Notes: a model not told the origin generated them from the sequence alone. 64,000 nucleotides of DNA from Methanobacteriaceae archaeon (GCA_030016715.1 JASEJD010000006.1:1-64000), one strand, 5' to 3'. Shown: positions 19,908 to 32,289, counted from the stretch's first letter. Translations and numbers: made by a program.

Positions 19908-20774
19908 CTATTCTTTGTAAGGACCATAGGTGTTTCTTGCGAATGATTCGATTCGGGTGTTCATGATTATTAATAGAATAACTATTACTAATCCTGCAAT
20001 TATTCCCCAGAAGTTACCAAAGACAATAGTTGTCCAGAAACTTAGGAAAACAATTAATCCGAATGCTAAACCAGTAAGTGGTCCTCCGAACTTAGCACAG
20101 AAGTTCACAACATCTATTGAATTTCTTGAACCTAGCTCTGCTTTTCGTGTAATGTCTCCGTGTGATGCTACTGGAATTCCCCCACCGAACGGAAGATGTT
20201 GATATTCTCTTTCCGCACCGTAGTGAACGTCCCCAGTAGATGAACCAATTGCACCTATGGTTATACCCCAAAGCACTGCTAATAACGGCAGCGGGAATGG
20301 GTGACCTAAACCTGCGTTCATTAAATATGATAATCCCACTATGGCAAATGATACTACAAAACCATGGCCAACTATTGGACCTAAATGGGTTACAAGAACA
20401 TCAAGATATAGTGGTTGGTTAAATTGAGACTGACTGACAATTCTACCTAAATGGGATGTAGTGGAAAATACTCCATGAACTAATGCTGCAATAAATGCAC
20501 CTGCAGCCAGTGCCATTATGACAGGAATGTTTGCCATCATAAGAACTGTTGTTATACCACCTGCAATACCTACCCAAGTACCATAAGCTACTGGTTCACC
20601 AGAAACTGCTTTGTTGGTAAATCTGTGCAATTTTCCCATTTGAGGAGCCAGTTGTACTTGAGAGTTAGGGTTACTCTGAGATCCAACATCAGATTCCAAG
20701 TCCTCTGCAGCACCAGCAATGGTAGCAGCAGCCCCCATAAGAGCAACAATGCCTAATCCTGTTATCATGTCCAT
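19908..20774 (-). CDS. mtrE: membrane subunit MtrE
   Basis: A 288-residue polytopic membrane subunit and the first gene of the mtr operon. The N-terminal helix (MITGLGIVALMGAAATIAG) is followed by a soluble loop (AAEDLESDVGSQSNPNSQVQ). A second conserved cytoplasmic loop, GDVHYGAEREYQ, is family-typical. An AGGAGGT site precedes the ATG. Only 58 bases separate it from mcrA, and these hold a terminator-like hairpin but no clear TATA box, so mtr is probably expressed by read-through from mcr. Confidence 0.95.
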   Translation of the reverse strand: MDMITGLGIVALMGAAATIAGAAEDLESDVGSQSNPNSQVQLAPQMGKLHRFTNKAVSGEPVAYGTWVGIAGGITTVLMMANIPVIMALAAGAFIAALVHGVFSTTSHLGRIVSQSQFNQPLYLDVLVTHLGPIVGHGFVVSFAIVGLSYLMNAGLGHPFPLPLLAVLWGITIGAIGSSTGDVHYGAEREYQHLPFGGGIPVASHGDITRKAELGSRNSIDVVNFCAKFGGPLTGLAFGLIVFLSFWTTIVFGNFWGIIAGLVIVILLIIMNTRIESFARNTYGPYKE

Positions 20775-20801
20775 TATAATTACCTCCTAATTGGTAATAA
20801 A

Positions 20802-20833
20802 TAAAAAAAATAGGTGTTTGCGTTACACCTATT
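20802..20833 (-). terminator. terminator/attenuator between mcrA and mtrE
   Basis: On the minus strand AATAGGTGT-AACGCAA-ACACCTATT (arms 20825-20833 and 20809-20817) gives a 9-bp perfect stem, followed at once by a T run. The stem starts at the mcrA stop codon. Partial termination here would set the mcr to mtr transcript ratio. Confidence 0.75.
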
Positions 20834-22485
20834 TATTTAGCTGGAGATATGATTGCTCTTTCTCCGGCTGGTTCGAATTCTCTTAATGCACCTTTAGCAA
20901 ATTCAGCACGTACATCTCTGAAGTCGAATACTGCGTTTTTATCAGCAAATGCAATCTTAATCAATGGGTTAAGTACAAATGCATCTCCACGAGCAGCGTG
21001 CGCTGCCTGGGAAATACCTGCGTATTCTCCTTGGTGACCTACGTTCATAGCATAGTTTGGATAGTTTGCTCCTCTAAGTTCTAGTGGTAATCCTTCGTCG
21101 TTTCTAATTGAAAATACGTTGGATGCTCCACACTGATCTTGAAGGTCGTATCCATAGAAACCGAGTCTGGAGTGCTGTTCTTTGTGCAAGTACATGGATA
21201 AGTACCATCCACTAAGAGCAGTTTGAGCATTTCCAGTAGCAAATCCAGTTGAACATGCTGCTGCTGCAGCTGTTACAGCTGCTCTTTGTGATCCTCCAAA
21301 TTGAGTTTCTAAGAGCGCTGGGAATTCTTCGTACTGTTCTAAACCATAGAAGGTTACTTCTGATGCTACATCCAATACAGTGTCCATGTTGTTAGGTGCT
21401 TCACATAATCCGAATTTGTCTTCGACAAATTCTTTACCATAGTAGGTGAAGTCATCGAGGATGTTATCAGTGTATGCTGCGGTAGCATATTGTGTGAATC
21501 CAACACCACCAGACATGTATGATCCTAGCCAGATTTGGTCGTATAGCATTGCACCAGATGCTACTACATCTAAAGCTACACGAACTGGGTCTTCCCAGTT
21601 AACACGGCTTGATTGACATATGTCGGCTAAGTAACCGAAAGCAATTCCACCAGGTTCGTTTTCCCCTCTTGCTCTTCTAACTGGTAAGTATGTACCCATG
21701 TGGATAACTTCTGCGTGTTTTGCAGCGTATGCGAAGTCACCAGTTGCGGCTTCTCCTGCTGCTTGTTTGTAAGCAGAAATCATGGACATACCAATCTGCA
21801 TTGCAGACCATCGGGATGTGGTACCACCGTCACAAGTTCTGGATACGATGGTTGGTATTTTTACAACTTGCCACATTCCATCTCCAACTTCAGCTTTAAG
21901 GACTTCAGCTTGATGTTCTGGGAATTCTTCGTTTATGTTTATTACAAATCTTTGGTCTACTTCATCTGATATTTCTTCATTACCAGTGAATATTTTTACA
22001 TAACTGTCAGACACGAGTGATGGATTGGTTTCCACCATGTGTTCTTGTACTACTGCTGCACCAGGCATTGCGTGGTTTACAGTTTCCAAGTAGTGAGTAA
22101 TGGTTTCAGGTGTTACTTCTTTACCTAACCTTTTCTCTATAACAGTATGTGCAGTGTTAAGACCTACGATAACTGTTCTTCGAATTTCGTCCCAGAATTG
22201 TTGCATTGCTGCGTTGTTTACAAAGTGTAAATCATCACCTTCAACAAATGTGTCAGTTGTTGAAACTTGGTAAGGCATTAATACTCTTTGTCCTAATGGA
22301 GTACCAACGTCTGGATCATACATTGGGATTCCACGCTTAGCAGCAATTTCTTTTCCTGCATTTACGAACTCGGTTTTTCTTTCAGATTGTTTCCAACCAC
22401 CGTATTTATAAAACTCGGTTTTGGTTTCTTCTGGGGATTCTTCAAATTTTTCTTTTAAAGCTTTCATGAATAACTTGTCAGCCAT
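20833..22485 (-). CDS. mcrA: methyl-coenzyme M reductase I subunit alpha McrA
   Basis: A 550-residue catalytic subunit that releases methane from methyl-CoM and CoB at the nickel cofactor F430. Numbering matches the Methanothermobacter enzyme. Gln147, the axial nickel ligand, is in AAVVQEHM. The residues modified in known enzymes are all there: His257 (AAKHAEV), Arg271 (PVRRARG), Gln400 (GGSQRAA), Gly445 (GFYGYD), Asp450 and Cys452 (LQDQCGAS). Mmp10 and the probable glutamine methyltransferase for Arg271 and Gln400 are encoded just upstream of mcrB on the other strand. The mcrBDCGA order with mtr behind it is that of isoenzyme I. Confidence 0.98.
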   Translation of the reverse strand: MADKLFMKALKEKFEESPEETKTEFYKYGGWKQSERKTEFVNAGKEIAAKRGIPMYDPDVGTPLGQRVLMPYQVSTTDTFVEGDDLHFVNNAAMQQFWDEIRRTVIVGLNTAHTVIEKRLGKEVTPETITHYLETVNHAMPGAAVVQEHMVETNPSLVSDSYVKIFTGNEEISDEVDQRFVININEEFPEHQAEVLKAEVGDGMWQVVKIPTIVSRTCDGGTTSRWSAMQIGMSMISAYKQAAGEAATGDFAYAAKHAEVIHMGTYLPVRRARGENEPGGIAFGYLADICQSSRVNWEDPVRVALDVVASGAMLYDQIWLGSYMSGGVGFTQYATAAYTDNILDDFTYYGKEFVEDKFGLCEAPNNMDTVLDVASEVTFYGLEQYEEFPALLETQFGGSQRAAVTAAAAACSTGFATGNAQTALSGWYLSMYLHKEQHSRLGFYGYDLQDQCGASNVFSIRNDEGLPLELRGANYPNYAMNVGHQGEYAGISQAAHAARGDAFVLNPLIKIAFADKNAVFDFRDVRAEFAKGALREFEPAGERAIISPAK

Positions 22486-22502
22486 AATAATACACCTCCT
22501 GT

Positions 22503-23252
22503 TTACTCAGGACAGAATCCTCCTTGGGATCGTAGTACGTGAATTCTGTGTAGTACTTCTACTGCGTCTGTGTCGTCTCTGTATGCTTCACCGTCTTTTC
22601 TGTAGATGGTTGTTTTAGATTTTAGTGTTTCTTCATCTAATGGTTCACCTAAAACTACAGGTTCGTCTAACTCTTCACCAATTTGGTTTTTAACAGCTTC
22701 AACTTTACCTGTAGATTTATTAAAGACTTGTCTTCTAAGCATGTCAAACATCATACCGTTTTCATCAAGTCTTAAAGAGTGACCGTGCACTGTTTTTCCT
22801 CTAAAACCTGTTCTTGCAGGGTCAAAGAATTCAGTTTCCAATAATTCTTTAGATACTTTTTCTAAATCTCTTTCTCGGGTTTCAATAATTTGTCTTCCTG
22901 ATAGTGTACCTGCGTCTGCACCTCTGTATCTGCAGAGATATGCTCTTGATCTTAAGAATGGGTGAGCTGGAGCAAAATACATGGAATCTGCAAACTGGAT
23001 GTATCTAACTCTATCACCAGCTTTTGCACCATCGATTGGCTCGACCATTTCTCTTATTGCGTCATCTGGCTCATCCATTTCTTCTAATGGTGGGTGTACA
23101 CTTGGGTATTCTTCACCAGGAGCTCTGTGACCTAAGATCTTCACAACATCTTCGTCGGAGATCTCTCTTAGTTTTTCTAATTCATAATCAGGGTTACAGA
23201 AGTTTCTTCTATTCTCGGCAACCTTACTTGTTCCAGGATAATATTGTGCCAT
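22503..23252 (-). CDS. mcrG: methyl-coenzyme M reductase subunit gamma McrG
   Basis: A 249-residue gamma subunit of the (alpha-beta-gamma)2 MCR complex. The sequence [19 protein letters not shown] is nearly identical to known McrG starts, so I choose ATG 23252, six bases after GGAGGTG, over ATG 23261. [19 protein letters not shown] and [18 protein letters not shown] are strongly conserved. It is 17 bases before mcrA and follows mcrC directly. Confidence 0.97.
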   Translation of the reverse strand: MAQYYPGTSKVAENRRNFCNPDYELEKLREISDEDVVKILGHRAPGEEYPSVHPPLEEMDEPDDAIREMVEPIDGAKAGDRVRYIQFADSMYFAPAHPFLRSRAYLCRYRGADAGTLSGRQIIETRERDLEKVSKELLETEFFDPARTGFRGKTVHGHSLRLDENGMMFDMLRRQVFNKSTGKVEAVKNQIGEELDEPVVLGEPLDEETLKSKTTIYRKDGEAYRDDTDAVEVLHRIHVLRSQGGFCPE

Positions 23253-23253
23253 A

Positions 23254-23850
23254 TCATGCACCTCCTAACGCTAACTTAACTTTTCTTATAATCTCATCTA
23301 ATTTTTCTTGGGGACATGTTTCTCCTCTTATTACGCCACTAATTATATCCACAATTTCACCTTTTGTATTAGGTTCTTCGGGCATCACAACACGAGTTTT
23401 TACACCAATTTTTGCAAAATCTTCGAAATCTACAGGATATTCGCAAATTATCACGCAAGGCTTATTTACATGTCTCAAAATGAGTCTGGCCTTGTAAATA
23501 ATATGATGTTTTACACCACCCAAATGTACCACAATTAACTTATGTCTTTTAATTTGCTCTACTTCTTTAGCAGTAAGTCCAAATAGACTTCCACCACCAG
23601 CAGTAGGAGCATCTTGAGGTACACCTGCTCCAGCATTTAAAACTAAAGTACTGGTCATGATGTTAGCTTCCCGCAGAGCGAATGTTATCTCACAAACTGG
23701 TTTAGTAATATGTCTTCTTCCGGGAGACATTGCAATTGCAAGAACTTCACTTCCACATTCTGCAAATGTTCCTCGCTGGGCAATTCCGCCTCCTTCACCC
23801 ATTCCCATTGTTTCTCTGCAGTCAACAACGTGTGTACATTTTCCAATCAT
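23254..23850 (-). CDS. mcrC: methyl-coenzyme M reductase operon protein McrC
   Basis: A 198-residue accessory protein, not part of the core MCR hexamer. McrC has been reported as a component of the ATP-driven MCR activation complex with A2 and marker proteins such as Mmp7. Typical stretches are [36 protein letters not shown] and [20 protein letters not shown]. The start overlaps the mcrD stop by four bases (ATGA), so translation is coupled. Confidence 0.95.
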   Translation of the reverse strand: MIGKCTHVVDCRETMGMGEGGGIAQRGTFAECGSEVLAIAMSPGRRHITKPVCEITFALREANIMTSTLVLNAGAGVPQDAPTAGGGSLFGLTAKEVEQIKRHKLIVVHLGGVKHHIIYKARLILRHVNKPCVIICEYPVDFEDFAKIGVKTRVVMPEEPNTKGEIVDIISGVIRGETCPQEKLDEIIRKVKLALGGA

Positions 23851-24290
23851 TCTTCTGATTTCCTTTTTATTATTTTAGTTCTTTCACTTAATCTGGCGTT
23901 TTGATCAGTTAGCCCTATCATCTCTTGAGGGATTTTTTCCAAGTCTTTTCCATATTTCAGTTCGTCTGTGACTGTTTTTTGCTTTCGGATGAATGTACCA
24001 ATATGTACATTATAGCCAAAAGGCAAATTATCTTCACAAACATCTCTAACTTCATCAATTGCTTCCTCTGTTTCAACTTCTAGAAGAACTCTGCCAGTTT
24101 GTACTTGTAAATCCACGTTTTCTCCCTTAATAATAATAGATCTACGTTCAGAATTTTTAATATCTGTATTAGAGAGTCTTGGACCGTGTATAACCATTCT
24201 TTTAACGCTTTGAATCTCTTCGAGATCATTTAGCAATTTTTCAGTAGTATCTGGATTTAATAGTCTATGTGGGAAGATTTCTATGTCCAT
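23847..24290 (-). CDS. mcrD: methyl-coenzyme M reductase operon protein McrD
   Basis: A 147-residue McrD family protein ([21 protein letters not shown] at the start, [19 protein letters not shown] later). McrD is present in nearly all mcr operons and is thought to help assembly or F430 delivery; it is not in the final enzyme. It sits between mcrB and mcrC and overlaps mcrC by four bases. The nearest SD-like run (GGGGG) is rather far from the ATG, so initiation may be weak. Confidence 0.95.
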   Translation of the reverse strand: MDIEIFPHRLLNPDTTEKLLNDLEEIQSVKRMVIHGPRLSNTDIKNSERRSIIIKGENVDLQVQTGRVLLEVETEEAIDEVRDVCEDNLPFGYNVHIGTFIRKQKTVTDELKYGKDLEKIPQEMIGLTDQNARLSERTKIIKRKSEE

Positions 24291-24320
24291 TTGTTGTTAA
24301 GCCCCCAAAATATGAGATTA

Positions 24321-25652
<1,332 letters not shown>

Positions 25653-25944
25653 TTTTTCCCTCCTAACTTTGTTTTGTATACCAAAACCCCTCATTGAGTT
25701 AATTAAAAGTTAATTAAAAATTCGTTCACTCTTGGGGAAGATACTTTAACACTTTAATGGTATACGAAACTCCATTTACTTACTTATATATTATTAAACT
25801 TTCTTCTTGAAACAATTAGAAAGATTTATATGGTGGAAAACAGCAAATTTTTTGATAGAATAAAGTGACCAATAATACTTTTTTTCATAAAATTAAGGCC
25901 CTAAAACTAAAATTATTTATTTTATTATATTAAAAAGGATAATT
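25653..25944. promoter_or_regulatory. divergent promoter of mcr operon and mmp10
   Basis: The 292-base gap holds AATATATAAG on the minus strand (about 25783-25793), a strong TATA box for mcr. GTATAC lies near the expected start (25760-25766) and again within the leader (about 25676-25682). An exact 11-bp tandem repeat, GTTAATTAAAA, occupies 25698-25719 in the leader. For mmp10, TTTATATGG at about 25825-25833 is a possible TATA box. Confidence 0.55.
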
Positions 25945-27204
25945 ATGCAAATTATAGCAGATGTAGGTGGAATACCTGGTAAAGATTGTAGAGGTTTCTG
26001 TAAATATTGTTATTTCAGGAAGGTTAAAAGCATTGAGCCTTTAGGGTGTAAGAATTGCCTCAGAGGTAAAGTAGGATGTGAAAACTGTACTACTGGAGTT
26101 AAAGAAACAAAAAGCGAATTTATACATCCATCAATGGTTATTCACTCTATCCAAACTTCACTTATGATGGGTAATTTTAGCGACAAAAACTTGAAAATAA
26201 ACATAAGTGGAGGAGGAGATGTGAGCTGCTATCCTCATTTAAATGAGATTGTATCCGCATTTTCACAATTTAATATTCCTCTACATTTAGGATACACCAG
26301 TGGTAAAGGTATAGATGACTCTAAATTAGCAGATGAATTAATTAATAAAGGAGTGGATGAAGTTACTTTTACCGTTTTTTCCACTAATCCCAAAAAAAGA
26401 AGGGAATGGATGGGAGATAAAAATGTTGATGAATCTCTTAAAGCTCTTAAAACATTCTGTGAAAACTGTGAAGTCCATGCCGCATCCGTAATAATTCCCG
26501 GTGTAAATGATGGGGAAGATTTGTATGAAACTTGTGCTAATCTCGAATCTTTTGGGGCAAAAGCATTTATTTTAATGAGATTTGCAAATTACGAAAATCA
26601 AGGACTTATACTTGGTAATGAACCAATTATTAATGGAATAGAACCCCATACGCTTGAAGAATTCGAAAAGCTGGTAATATCTATCAATAAAGAATTTAAT
26701 TTAAGAGTTACAGGTACACCGCTTTGTGATCCTGAAAATGATACTCCTTTTGCCATTTCAAAGAATAAAAATAAGCATTATTTAGATATATTATCTAAAG
26801 TAACCTCCGAAGCAACCATATTAAGCAGTAAAATAGCAACTCCATACATTAATAAAATTATAAAAAATATTGAAGCTGAAGATATGGTTAATGTTGTTGC
26901 AGTGGATAAAGACATAGGATGCCTAATCACTCAAAAAGACTTGGAAAATATTGATCTTAAAGAGATTAAAGAAACTGTTTTAATACCGGGAAGAGCTTTT
27001 GTACATGATAAAAAAGCTGAAGAAATATTAAGTAGAGATGGAATAGAAAGACTGGTTGCCAGAGGTCCGGATAAATTAAGTGTAGATGGTGAAATGAGTG
27101 GAACTCTTACACCTGAAGATGTCTTAAAAACTGAACTAATTGCTTTTCAAGATTTAATAGAAGCTATAAACTTCTTTGGCGTGAGAAAAAAACCATCTGA
27201 ATAA
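25945..27204 (+). CDS. mmp10: MCR arginine methyltransferase Mmp10 (methanogenesis marker 10)
   Basis: A 419-residue B12-dependent radical SAM enzyme that makes 5-methylarginine at McrA Arg271. The radical SAM motif is C15-x3-C19-x2-C22 (CRGFCKYC). Four more cysteines follow in two CxxC pairs (C35/C38 and C45/C48), which is characteristic of Mmp10 and absent from ordinary radical SAM proteins. INISGGGDVSCYPH provides the glycine-rich SAM-binding segment. AAGGAT lies before the ATG. It is divergent from mcr, so the modifying enzyme sits beside its substrate gene. Confidence 0.93.
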   Translation: MQIIADVGGIPGKDCRGFCKYCYFRKVKSIEPLGCKNCLRGKVGCENCTTGVKETKSEFIHPSMVIHSIQTSLMMGNFSDKNLKINISGGGDVSCYPHLNEIVSAFSQFNIPLHLGYTSGKGIDDSKLADELINKGVDEVTFTVFSTNPKKRREWMGDKNVDESLKALKTFCENCEVHAASVIIPGVNDGEDLYETCANLESFGAKAFILMRFANYENQGLILGNEPIINGIEPHTLEEFEKLVISINKEFNLRVTGTPLCDPENDTPFAISKNKNKHYLDILSKVTSEATILSSKIATPYINKIIKNIEAEDMVNVVAVDKDIGCLITQKDLENIDLKEIKETVLIPGRAFVHDKKAEEILSRDGIERLVARGPDKLSVDGEMSGTLTPEDVLKTELIAFQDLIEAINFFGVRKKPSE

Positions 27205-27280
27205 ACTATTCTAATCTATATATTATTATAATATTATATTTTTAAAAAAAAATATTTCATATTTTTATTTAAGTGATAAT

Positions 27281-28615
27281 ATGGAAAAAAAGTTAGAAAT
27301 AACTGTTTTAACCCCAGAATTTTATAATTACGGTGCAATGCTAATTGCAGGAATTCTGAAAAATAAAGGATATGACGTTAAACTGCAAAAAGGGTTTAAA
27401 GAAAAGGTTAATGCAGATATTATATTTTTCAGTATCCATTCTACTATACATCTTCTTAAATATCAAAAAGAAATTGAAAAAATAAAGGGATTTAAGATTG
27501 CTGGCGGTCCGGTAAGTCAATCTCCTGAACTTATTTTTAAGTTTTTACCGGTTGATATAGTTGTAATAGGTGAAGGCGAATCAACTGTCATTGATCTAAT
27601 TAAAAACTTCGAAAAATATAAAGATGACAAAAGTACTCTTCACAATATCCAAGGTATTGCCTTTAAAAAAAATGGGAAAATAAAATTAACAGAAAATACA
27701 AAGCCGGTGAATGTAAATGGACGGCCGATTCCGTTAATACCGGAAGATATAGCATCTGAAGATATAAGAGGTGCTAATGTTTACATAGAAACCCATAGAG
27801 GATGTCCTGGAAGTTGTGGATTTTGTCAAGTACCTTATTTTTTCGGAAGGAGTATTAGAAGCCGTCCCATAGAAGATATAATTTTTGAAGTTAAAGAATT
27901 TCTAAATAAAGGTGCAAAAAGAATAGCTATTAGTGGAGGGACTGGTACACTTTATGGAAGTAAAAAATTCCGTGGAGTGGATGAAAATGAATTCATAAAA
28001 CTTATAAAAGAGATTAGTAATTTAACGGGTCCTAAAAATCTTACTATTCCTGATATTCGGGTGGACATGATTAGTGATGATATCCTTGAAGCAGTAAAGA
28101 ATTATACTAATGGTTGGATCTATTTTGGAATTGAATCCGGAAGTGAAAAGATTCTTAAGATCATGAAAAAGGGTATTGAAATAGATCAAATTAAGGAATC
28201 AGTTAAATTAGCCCGTGAAAACGGTGTAAAGATAGCAGGATCATTCATAGTTGGTTATCCTAATGAAACCGAAGAAGATTTTCAGGCCACTTTAGATCTG
28301 GCGGATGAACTTATGTTAGACGACTATTTTGTAAGTATAGCTGAACCAATTCCAGGTACACCATTAGCCGAGGAAGTTAAAAAAATTCCATTAGAAAAAA
28401 ATCTGGTTTTTATAGATAGTGAAGAATCCAAAAATCAAAATTTGAGTATTGCAGAGGAACGGGCTTTGAGATTAATGGTAGATTCATACATATTTCGTAG
28501 TATACCCGTTCCCATGAGTGACCAGCTTTTAAAAACGATTATAAACGAAGTTAAATCCCAAGGCAGTCATATAAAGACTGTCACTAAAATGATAAAAAAC
28601 ATGAACATATTATAA
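27281..28615 (+). CDS. mgmA: B12-binding radical SAM protein, probable MCR glutamine C-methyltransferase
   Basis: A 444-residue protein with an N-terminal cobalamin-binding-like Rossmann domain (residues 1-125, with [11 protein letters not shown] and VIGEGEST). A radical SAM domain follows with C175-x3-C179-x2-C182 (CPGSCGFC), ISGGTGT and [12 protein letters not shown]. The layout and the position after mmp10 match the family that forms 2-methylglutamine at McrA Gln400 (MgmA, TIGR04014 type), as I recall it. McrA here has Gln400. The gene is 76 bases after mmp10 on the same strand, probably co-transcribed. Confidence 0.82.
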   Translation: MEKKLEITVLTPEFYNYGAMLIAGILKNKGYDVKLQKGFKEKVNADIIFFSIHSTIHLLKYQKEIEKIKGFKIAGGPVSQSPELIFKFLPVDIVVIGEGESTVIDLIKNFEKYKDDKSTLHNIQGIAFKKNGKIKLTENTKPVNVNGRPIPLIPEDIASEDIRGANVYIETHRGCPGSCGFCQVPYFFGRSIRSRPIEDIIFEVKEFLNKGAKRIAISGGTGTLYGSKKFRGVDENEFIKLIKEISNLTGPKNLTIPDIRVDMISDDILEAVKNYTNGWIYFGIESGSEKILKIMKKGIEIDQIKESVKLARENGVKIAGSFIVGYPNETEEDFQATLDLADELMLDDYFVSIAEPIPGTPLAEEVKKIPLEKNLVFIDSEESKNQNLSIAEERALRLMVDSYIFRSIPVPMSDQLLKTIINEVKSQGSHIKTVTKMIKNMNIL

Positions 28616-28627
28616 TATGATAAAATA

Positions 28628-29281
28628 TTAGAATTGAAATATATTTCCTGCTTTACATTCGTGACTTGATTGAGTATATTGTCTTAATATCTCTTCTTTT
28701 TTAACTGTGCAGTGACAGGGTACAATAAAAGATATATCCTCTAATAATTTTAAATTTTGATTATCATGAAATCCACCTATTATGGAATGAATCTCTCCAA
28801 ATGTTTTTGAAGATTCAATAATTACATCCAATCCAGGATGGGCACAACCAGTGACTATAACTAAGCCTTTATCGGTTTCCAATAATAAAGATTGTTCTTT
28901 TATGTTTTTCCCTAATTCACCTGTAGAATAAATATTTTCACATATTCTAACTGGTTCGGAAACTTCTATTACATTTGAATAACATCTAAGCTCATTCTTA
29001 AGGTTATTTGAAAAGGATTTTCCAATATAAATATCTGCTTTAACATTATTTATTATATGGGTTATTCCACCAATATGGTCCCAGTGGGCGTGAGATAAAA
29101 CTATTTTATCTATCTCATCTAAATTAACACCGGCAACTCCTAAGTTATGTAAGAGAATATCACCATTCCATCCTGTGTCGAAAAGCACTTTATTTTCAAG
29201 GTTGGTGATTAGACAAGAAAAACCCCACCCCTTTTCATATCCTTCTAATGATAGATTATCGTATAGAATATTAACTTCCAT
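28628..29281 (-). CDS. metallo-beta-lactamase-fold hydrolase, COG1237 type
   Basis: A 217-residue protein with the metal-binding motif LSHAHWDHIGG (residues ~60-70), a further VTGCAHPG and C-terminal VPCHCTVKKEE. This combination is seen in the COG1237 branch, which includes proteins related to ribofuranosylaminobenzene-phosphate synthase of methanopterin synthesis. The substrate cannot be told from sequence. It lies four bases downstream of the CDF-NifX fusion gene on the same strand, so it belongs to the metal-cofactor locus by position. Confidence 0.78.
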   Translation of the reverse strand: MEVNILYDNLSLEGYEKGWGFSCLITNLENKVLFDTGWNGDILLHNLGVAGVNLDEIDKIVLSHAHWDHIGGITHIINNVKADIYIGKSFSNNLKNELRCYSNVIEVSEPVRICENIYSTGELGKNIKEQSLLLETDKGLVIVTGCAHPGLDVIIESSKTFGEIHSIIGGFHDNQNLKLLEDISFIVPCHCTVKKEEILRQYTQSSHECKAGNIFQF

Positions 29282-29285
29282 TTTA

Positions 29286-30494
29286 TCACTTCACTGCATT
29301 TAATACCATTTCCTTCAGATTTTTTCCTTCTGGAGATTTAATTCTTACAAATTCCGTTGCTAAAACGTACATTGGACCTTCAACAACATCTTCAGAAACT
29401 ATATCAGTTTTTTCGTTATTTAAAAATTCTGCTGCTTTAATTCCTTTTTTTCGTTCATATCTCTTACCAGGATTTTCTTTCACATAAAAATCTGTAATTT
29501 TTCCCTTATATAAGTCTACAAATAATATATATGGAGTTTTACCAAAATGTTCGGAAAAATTAGAGTTTAAACCATTATCTTCTTTGATAGGGACAGCGCC
29601 ACGGAATCTTAGTTTTTCTTTTGGTTCAATTTTAATGTTTAAACCGTCTAAATCGTCAATTTCAGCTTTAATCTGTTTCTCCAAATTATTGGAAATCTCG
29701 CTGGCTTGTTCTACTGTAAATTCTTTTAGTGTTTCCAGATGGAGATCTGCAAAAACAAAAGGACCAGATCTTCTAACTTTAATGTCATGAACGTTTTCAA
29801 CTCCATCAACTTCCATTGAAAGATTTTTAATTTTTTTTACTTTCTCTGGATCTAAACAAGCATCTAATAGAACAAGAATATCATTTTTTGAAAGTTTTAA
29901 TCCCAAGTATATAATTAAAAATGCTACAAAAATTCCTGCCAAGCCCTGTAATTGGGGATAGCCTATAAACGAAGTCAATATGCTAAAAAAGACTATTATT
30001 GAAGTAAAAACATCTATAAGGCTATGTTTACCATCATTCATCAGTGCTTTTGAACCAATTTCAGTTCCCACTCGAGTTTTATATACTGATAGTGCAAATG
30101 AAACAAAAACAGAGATAACTGCTGTTAATAAACTAATAAGTGGAATCCCTATTGTTGTGGGATTTAAAAAAGCATGATATGATTCTAATCCTATTTCAAC
30201 TCCCGTTCCCATTATTATAATAGATATAATTAAGGATATGAAACTTTCAATTTTATAATATCCATATGGAAATTTCTGGTCTGGTTTTCTCTGTGAAAGT
30301 TTAAGCCCTAGATATACTGCAAAAGATGCAAATATATCTGAAAATGAGTGAACAGAATCGGCTATTAAAGCTACGCTACCAGATAATAATCCTACGACTC
30401 CTTTTATCACAGCTAAAATTAAATTAGCTAAACTAGAGTACTTTGCAGCCGTTTGTCCCCTTTTTAATTTAATAGCCTTATTTTTATCTAACAT
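29286..30494 (-). CDS. CDF cation transporter fused to a NifX-like cofactor-binding domain
   Basis: A 402-residue protein. Residues ~1-210 are a cation diffusion facilitator with about six membrane helices and the two HxxxD metal sites (DSVHSFSD and DGKHSLID). Residues ~210-295 are the cytoplasmic ferredoxin-like CDF domain. Residues ~300-402 are a dinitrogenase iron-molybdenum cofactor (NifX/NifB-C) domain: [20 protein letters not shown] and [17 protein letters not shown], aligning by eye with the two small NifX-like proteins at 32.3 and 33.6 kb. The fusion suggests that metal movement is sensed by, or coupled to, the bound cofactor. Metal identity is unknown. Confidence 0.85.
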   Translation of the reverse strand: MLDKNKAIKLKRGQTAAKYSSLANLILAVIKGVVGLLSGSVALIADSVHSFSDIFASFAVYLGLKLSQRKPDQKFPYGYYKIESFISLIISIIIMGTGVEIGLESYHAFLNPTTIGIPLISLLTAVISVFVSFALSVYKTRVGTEIGSKALMNDGKHSLIDVFTSIIVFFSILTSFIGYPQLQGLAGIFVAFLIIYLGLKLSKNDILVLLDACLDPEKVKKIKNLSMEVDGVENVHDIKVRRSGPFVFADLHLETLKEFTVEQASEISNNLEKQIKAEIDDLDGLNIKIEPKEKLRFRGAVPIKEDNGLNSNFSEHFGKTPYILFVDLYKGKITDFYVKENPGKRYERKKGIKAAEFLNNEKTDIVSEDVVEGPMYVLATEFVRIKSPEGKNLKEMVLNAVK

Positions 30495-30535
30495 TCTACC
30501 ATTTTTAATAAATCTATTAAAAAAATATTATATAA

Positions 30536-31423
30536 CTATAATACTATTATATTGTCTAGAATTTCAGTAAAAAATTTTTCTAAACCGGGTTCGAAAACCA
30601 CTGCCGGTTTTAAATTCACTAAAGAGTCTAAAAATCTTTTATCGTAAGGTATCATACCTAATACGGGTATTTTGTTGTTTTTAGAAAAATCTACTATAAT
30701 ATTTGTAAAATCTTCATTTATATCCCACCGGTTTATAACAATACCTGCCGGTATATCAAAATGATCTACTATTTCTAATGCCCTCTTTAAGTCAGAAAAT
30801 GCTACTGGAGTTGGTTCTGTTACCACTAAAACATAATCACTTCCCCTAATAGATGCAATTACTGGACAGCCTATACCCGCTGCCGAATCAATTAACATTA
30901 TATCTGCTTGAATATCCCTAGCGACTTCATCAGCCTTATCTCTTACGGCATTGACTACTTTGCCTGAACCAGATTCTCCTATATCTAAATGTCCGGTAAC
31001 TATAGGAAATCCATAATCAGTATACCCCACTCCAACTTTGGCATTTTCAACTTTTTTGAAATTTATGGCATTTTCATGACAGGCCACTATACATGCTCCA
31101 CAACCTACACACAAAAATTCGTTTATTTCAGGCAGTCCTTGTTCTTGATCCCAGGAGATAGCAGAAAAATTACAGGCATTTACACAATACTTTAGTCCTT
31201 TGCATTTTTCAGGAACTAAATAAGCTTTCTCATTGGTTCGAATTCTTTCCCAAGAATCAAAATCTTGATCTTTAATACCCATTACCAAAGCTAAATTTGG
31301 TGCATCTACATCACAATCTACAGCTACTAGTTTATTATCTCTTCCAAAAATCACAGCAATTGATGCAGCTAGCGTACTTTTACCAACTCCTCCTTTTCCT
31401 GAAAGGATAGTAAGTGTCTTCAT
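30536..31423 (-). CDS. MinD-superfamily ATPase with ferredoxin insert (second copy)
   Basis: A 295-residue protein with the deviant Walker A motif GKGGVGKST at residues 9-17. A ferredoxin insert is at about residues 70-115. Its second cluster motif is complete ([11 protein letters not shown]), but the first reads C-x5-C-x3-C and lacks one usual cysteine. [11 protein letters not shown] and [12 protein letters not shown] are typical of this branch. ATG 31423 overlaps the stop of the preceding paralogue by four bases (ATGA); GGGAGGAT precedes it. Homologues are encoded in orange-protein loci of Desulfovibrio, where they help assemble a Mo-Cu cluster. The role here is inferred. Confidence 0.87.
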   Translation of the reverse strand: MKTLTILSGKGGVGKSTLAASIAVIFGRDNKLVAVDCDVDAPNLALVMGIKDQDFDSWERIRTNEKAYLVPEKCKGLKYCVNACNFSAISWDQEQGLPEINEFLCVGCGACIVACHENAINFKKVENAKVGVGYTDYGFPIVTGHLDIGESGSGKVVNAVRDKADEVARDIQADIMLIDSAAGIGCPVIASIRGSDYVLVVTEPTPVAFSDLKRALEIVDHFDIPAGIVINRWDINEDFTNIIVDFSKNNKIPVLGMIPYDKRFLDSLVNLKPAVVFEPGLEKFFTEILDNIIVL

Positions 31424-32289
31424 TTGAGATCCTCCCAATTTTCAACAAATTCTTTAATTTTGGAATGTGAAACTGGAGCACCTTGTGAATATAATTTCAA
31501 TATGGATTTTTCGTAAGGAATTTCAGCCAAAATTTCTACCCCATATCTTTTAGAAAGATCTTTTACCATGTTAGAATCGCCTATATTGGATCGGTTTATA
31601 ATAATTTTAGATTTAATTCCCATCTTCTCTAATAATAATAGAATCAATTCTAAATCATGGCACCCTAAAGGTGTAGGTTCTGTGACTGCCAATGCACAAT
31701 TTACATCCATTAAAGCTGAAATTACATTACAGTGAGTTCCTGCAGCCGTATCTATAATTATGTGATCATATTGATCTTGGAAAGTTAATGCATGTTCTTT
31801 AGTAGCGTTTACCACTAAAGAAGTAGATTCACAGCCAATTTCTATTTCTCCAGATATAAGAATGAAGTTTTCTGCAATTTGTTTTCCTACTTTTTTTTCA
31901 TCCAAAAAACCATGATAAATTGAGCCTACTATCTGTGTATCTTTATGAATAGATCCATATGGACATGTTAACAAGCAAGCTCCACAACCATTACATTGTG
32001 GTGGTATTAAAATAGGATAATTATCTTTTACATAAACTATTGCATTTTGTTTGCATATACCGGAACATTCACCACATTTGATGCAAGATTTTCTGTCGAA
32101 TTTAGGAAGAAAATTAGTTATATCTTTAATTTTTTCTCTTTTTATTGGGAGGATTATATGGTCATCAGGACATTCTACATCTGTATCAACTAACATTACT
32201 TTATATTTATCAGTTAAAACTATTGATATGGCAGTTGCCATCGTAGATTTTCCTGTTCCCCCTTTACCACCAGTTATGGCAACCTTCAT
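31420..32289 (-). CDS. MinD-superfamily ATPase with ferredoxin insert (first copy)
   Basis: A 289-residue paralogue of the next gene. It has GKGGTGKST at residues 8-16, then a complete 2[4Fe-4S] insert ([11 protein letters not shown] and [11 protein letters not shown], about residues 65-105). [11 protein letters not shown] and [12 protein letters not shown] mark the ATPase core. The pair likely forms a heterodimer that couples ATP hydrolysis to electron transfer or cluster building on a NifX-like partner, as proposed for ORP systems. It sits 40 bases after the small NifX-like gene. Confidence 0.87.
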   Translation of the reverse strand: MKVAITGGKGGTGKSTMATAISIVLTDKYKVMLVDTDVECPDDHIILPIKREKIKDITNFLPKFDRKSCIKCGECSGICKQNAIVYVKDNYPILIPPQCNGCGACLLTCPYGSIHKDTQIVGSIYHGFLDEKKVGKQIAENFILISGEIEIGCESTSLVVNATKEHALTFQDQYDHIIIDTAAGTHCNVISALMDVNCALAVTEPTPLGCHDLELILLLLEKMGIKSKIIINRSNIGDSNMVKDLSKRYGVEILAEIPYEKSILKLYSQGAPVSHSKIKEFVENWEDLK

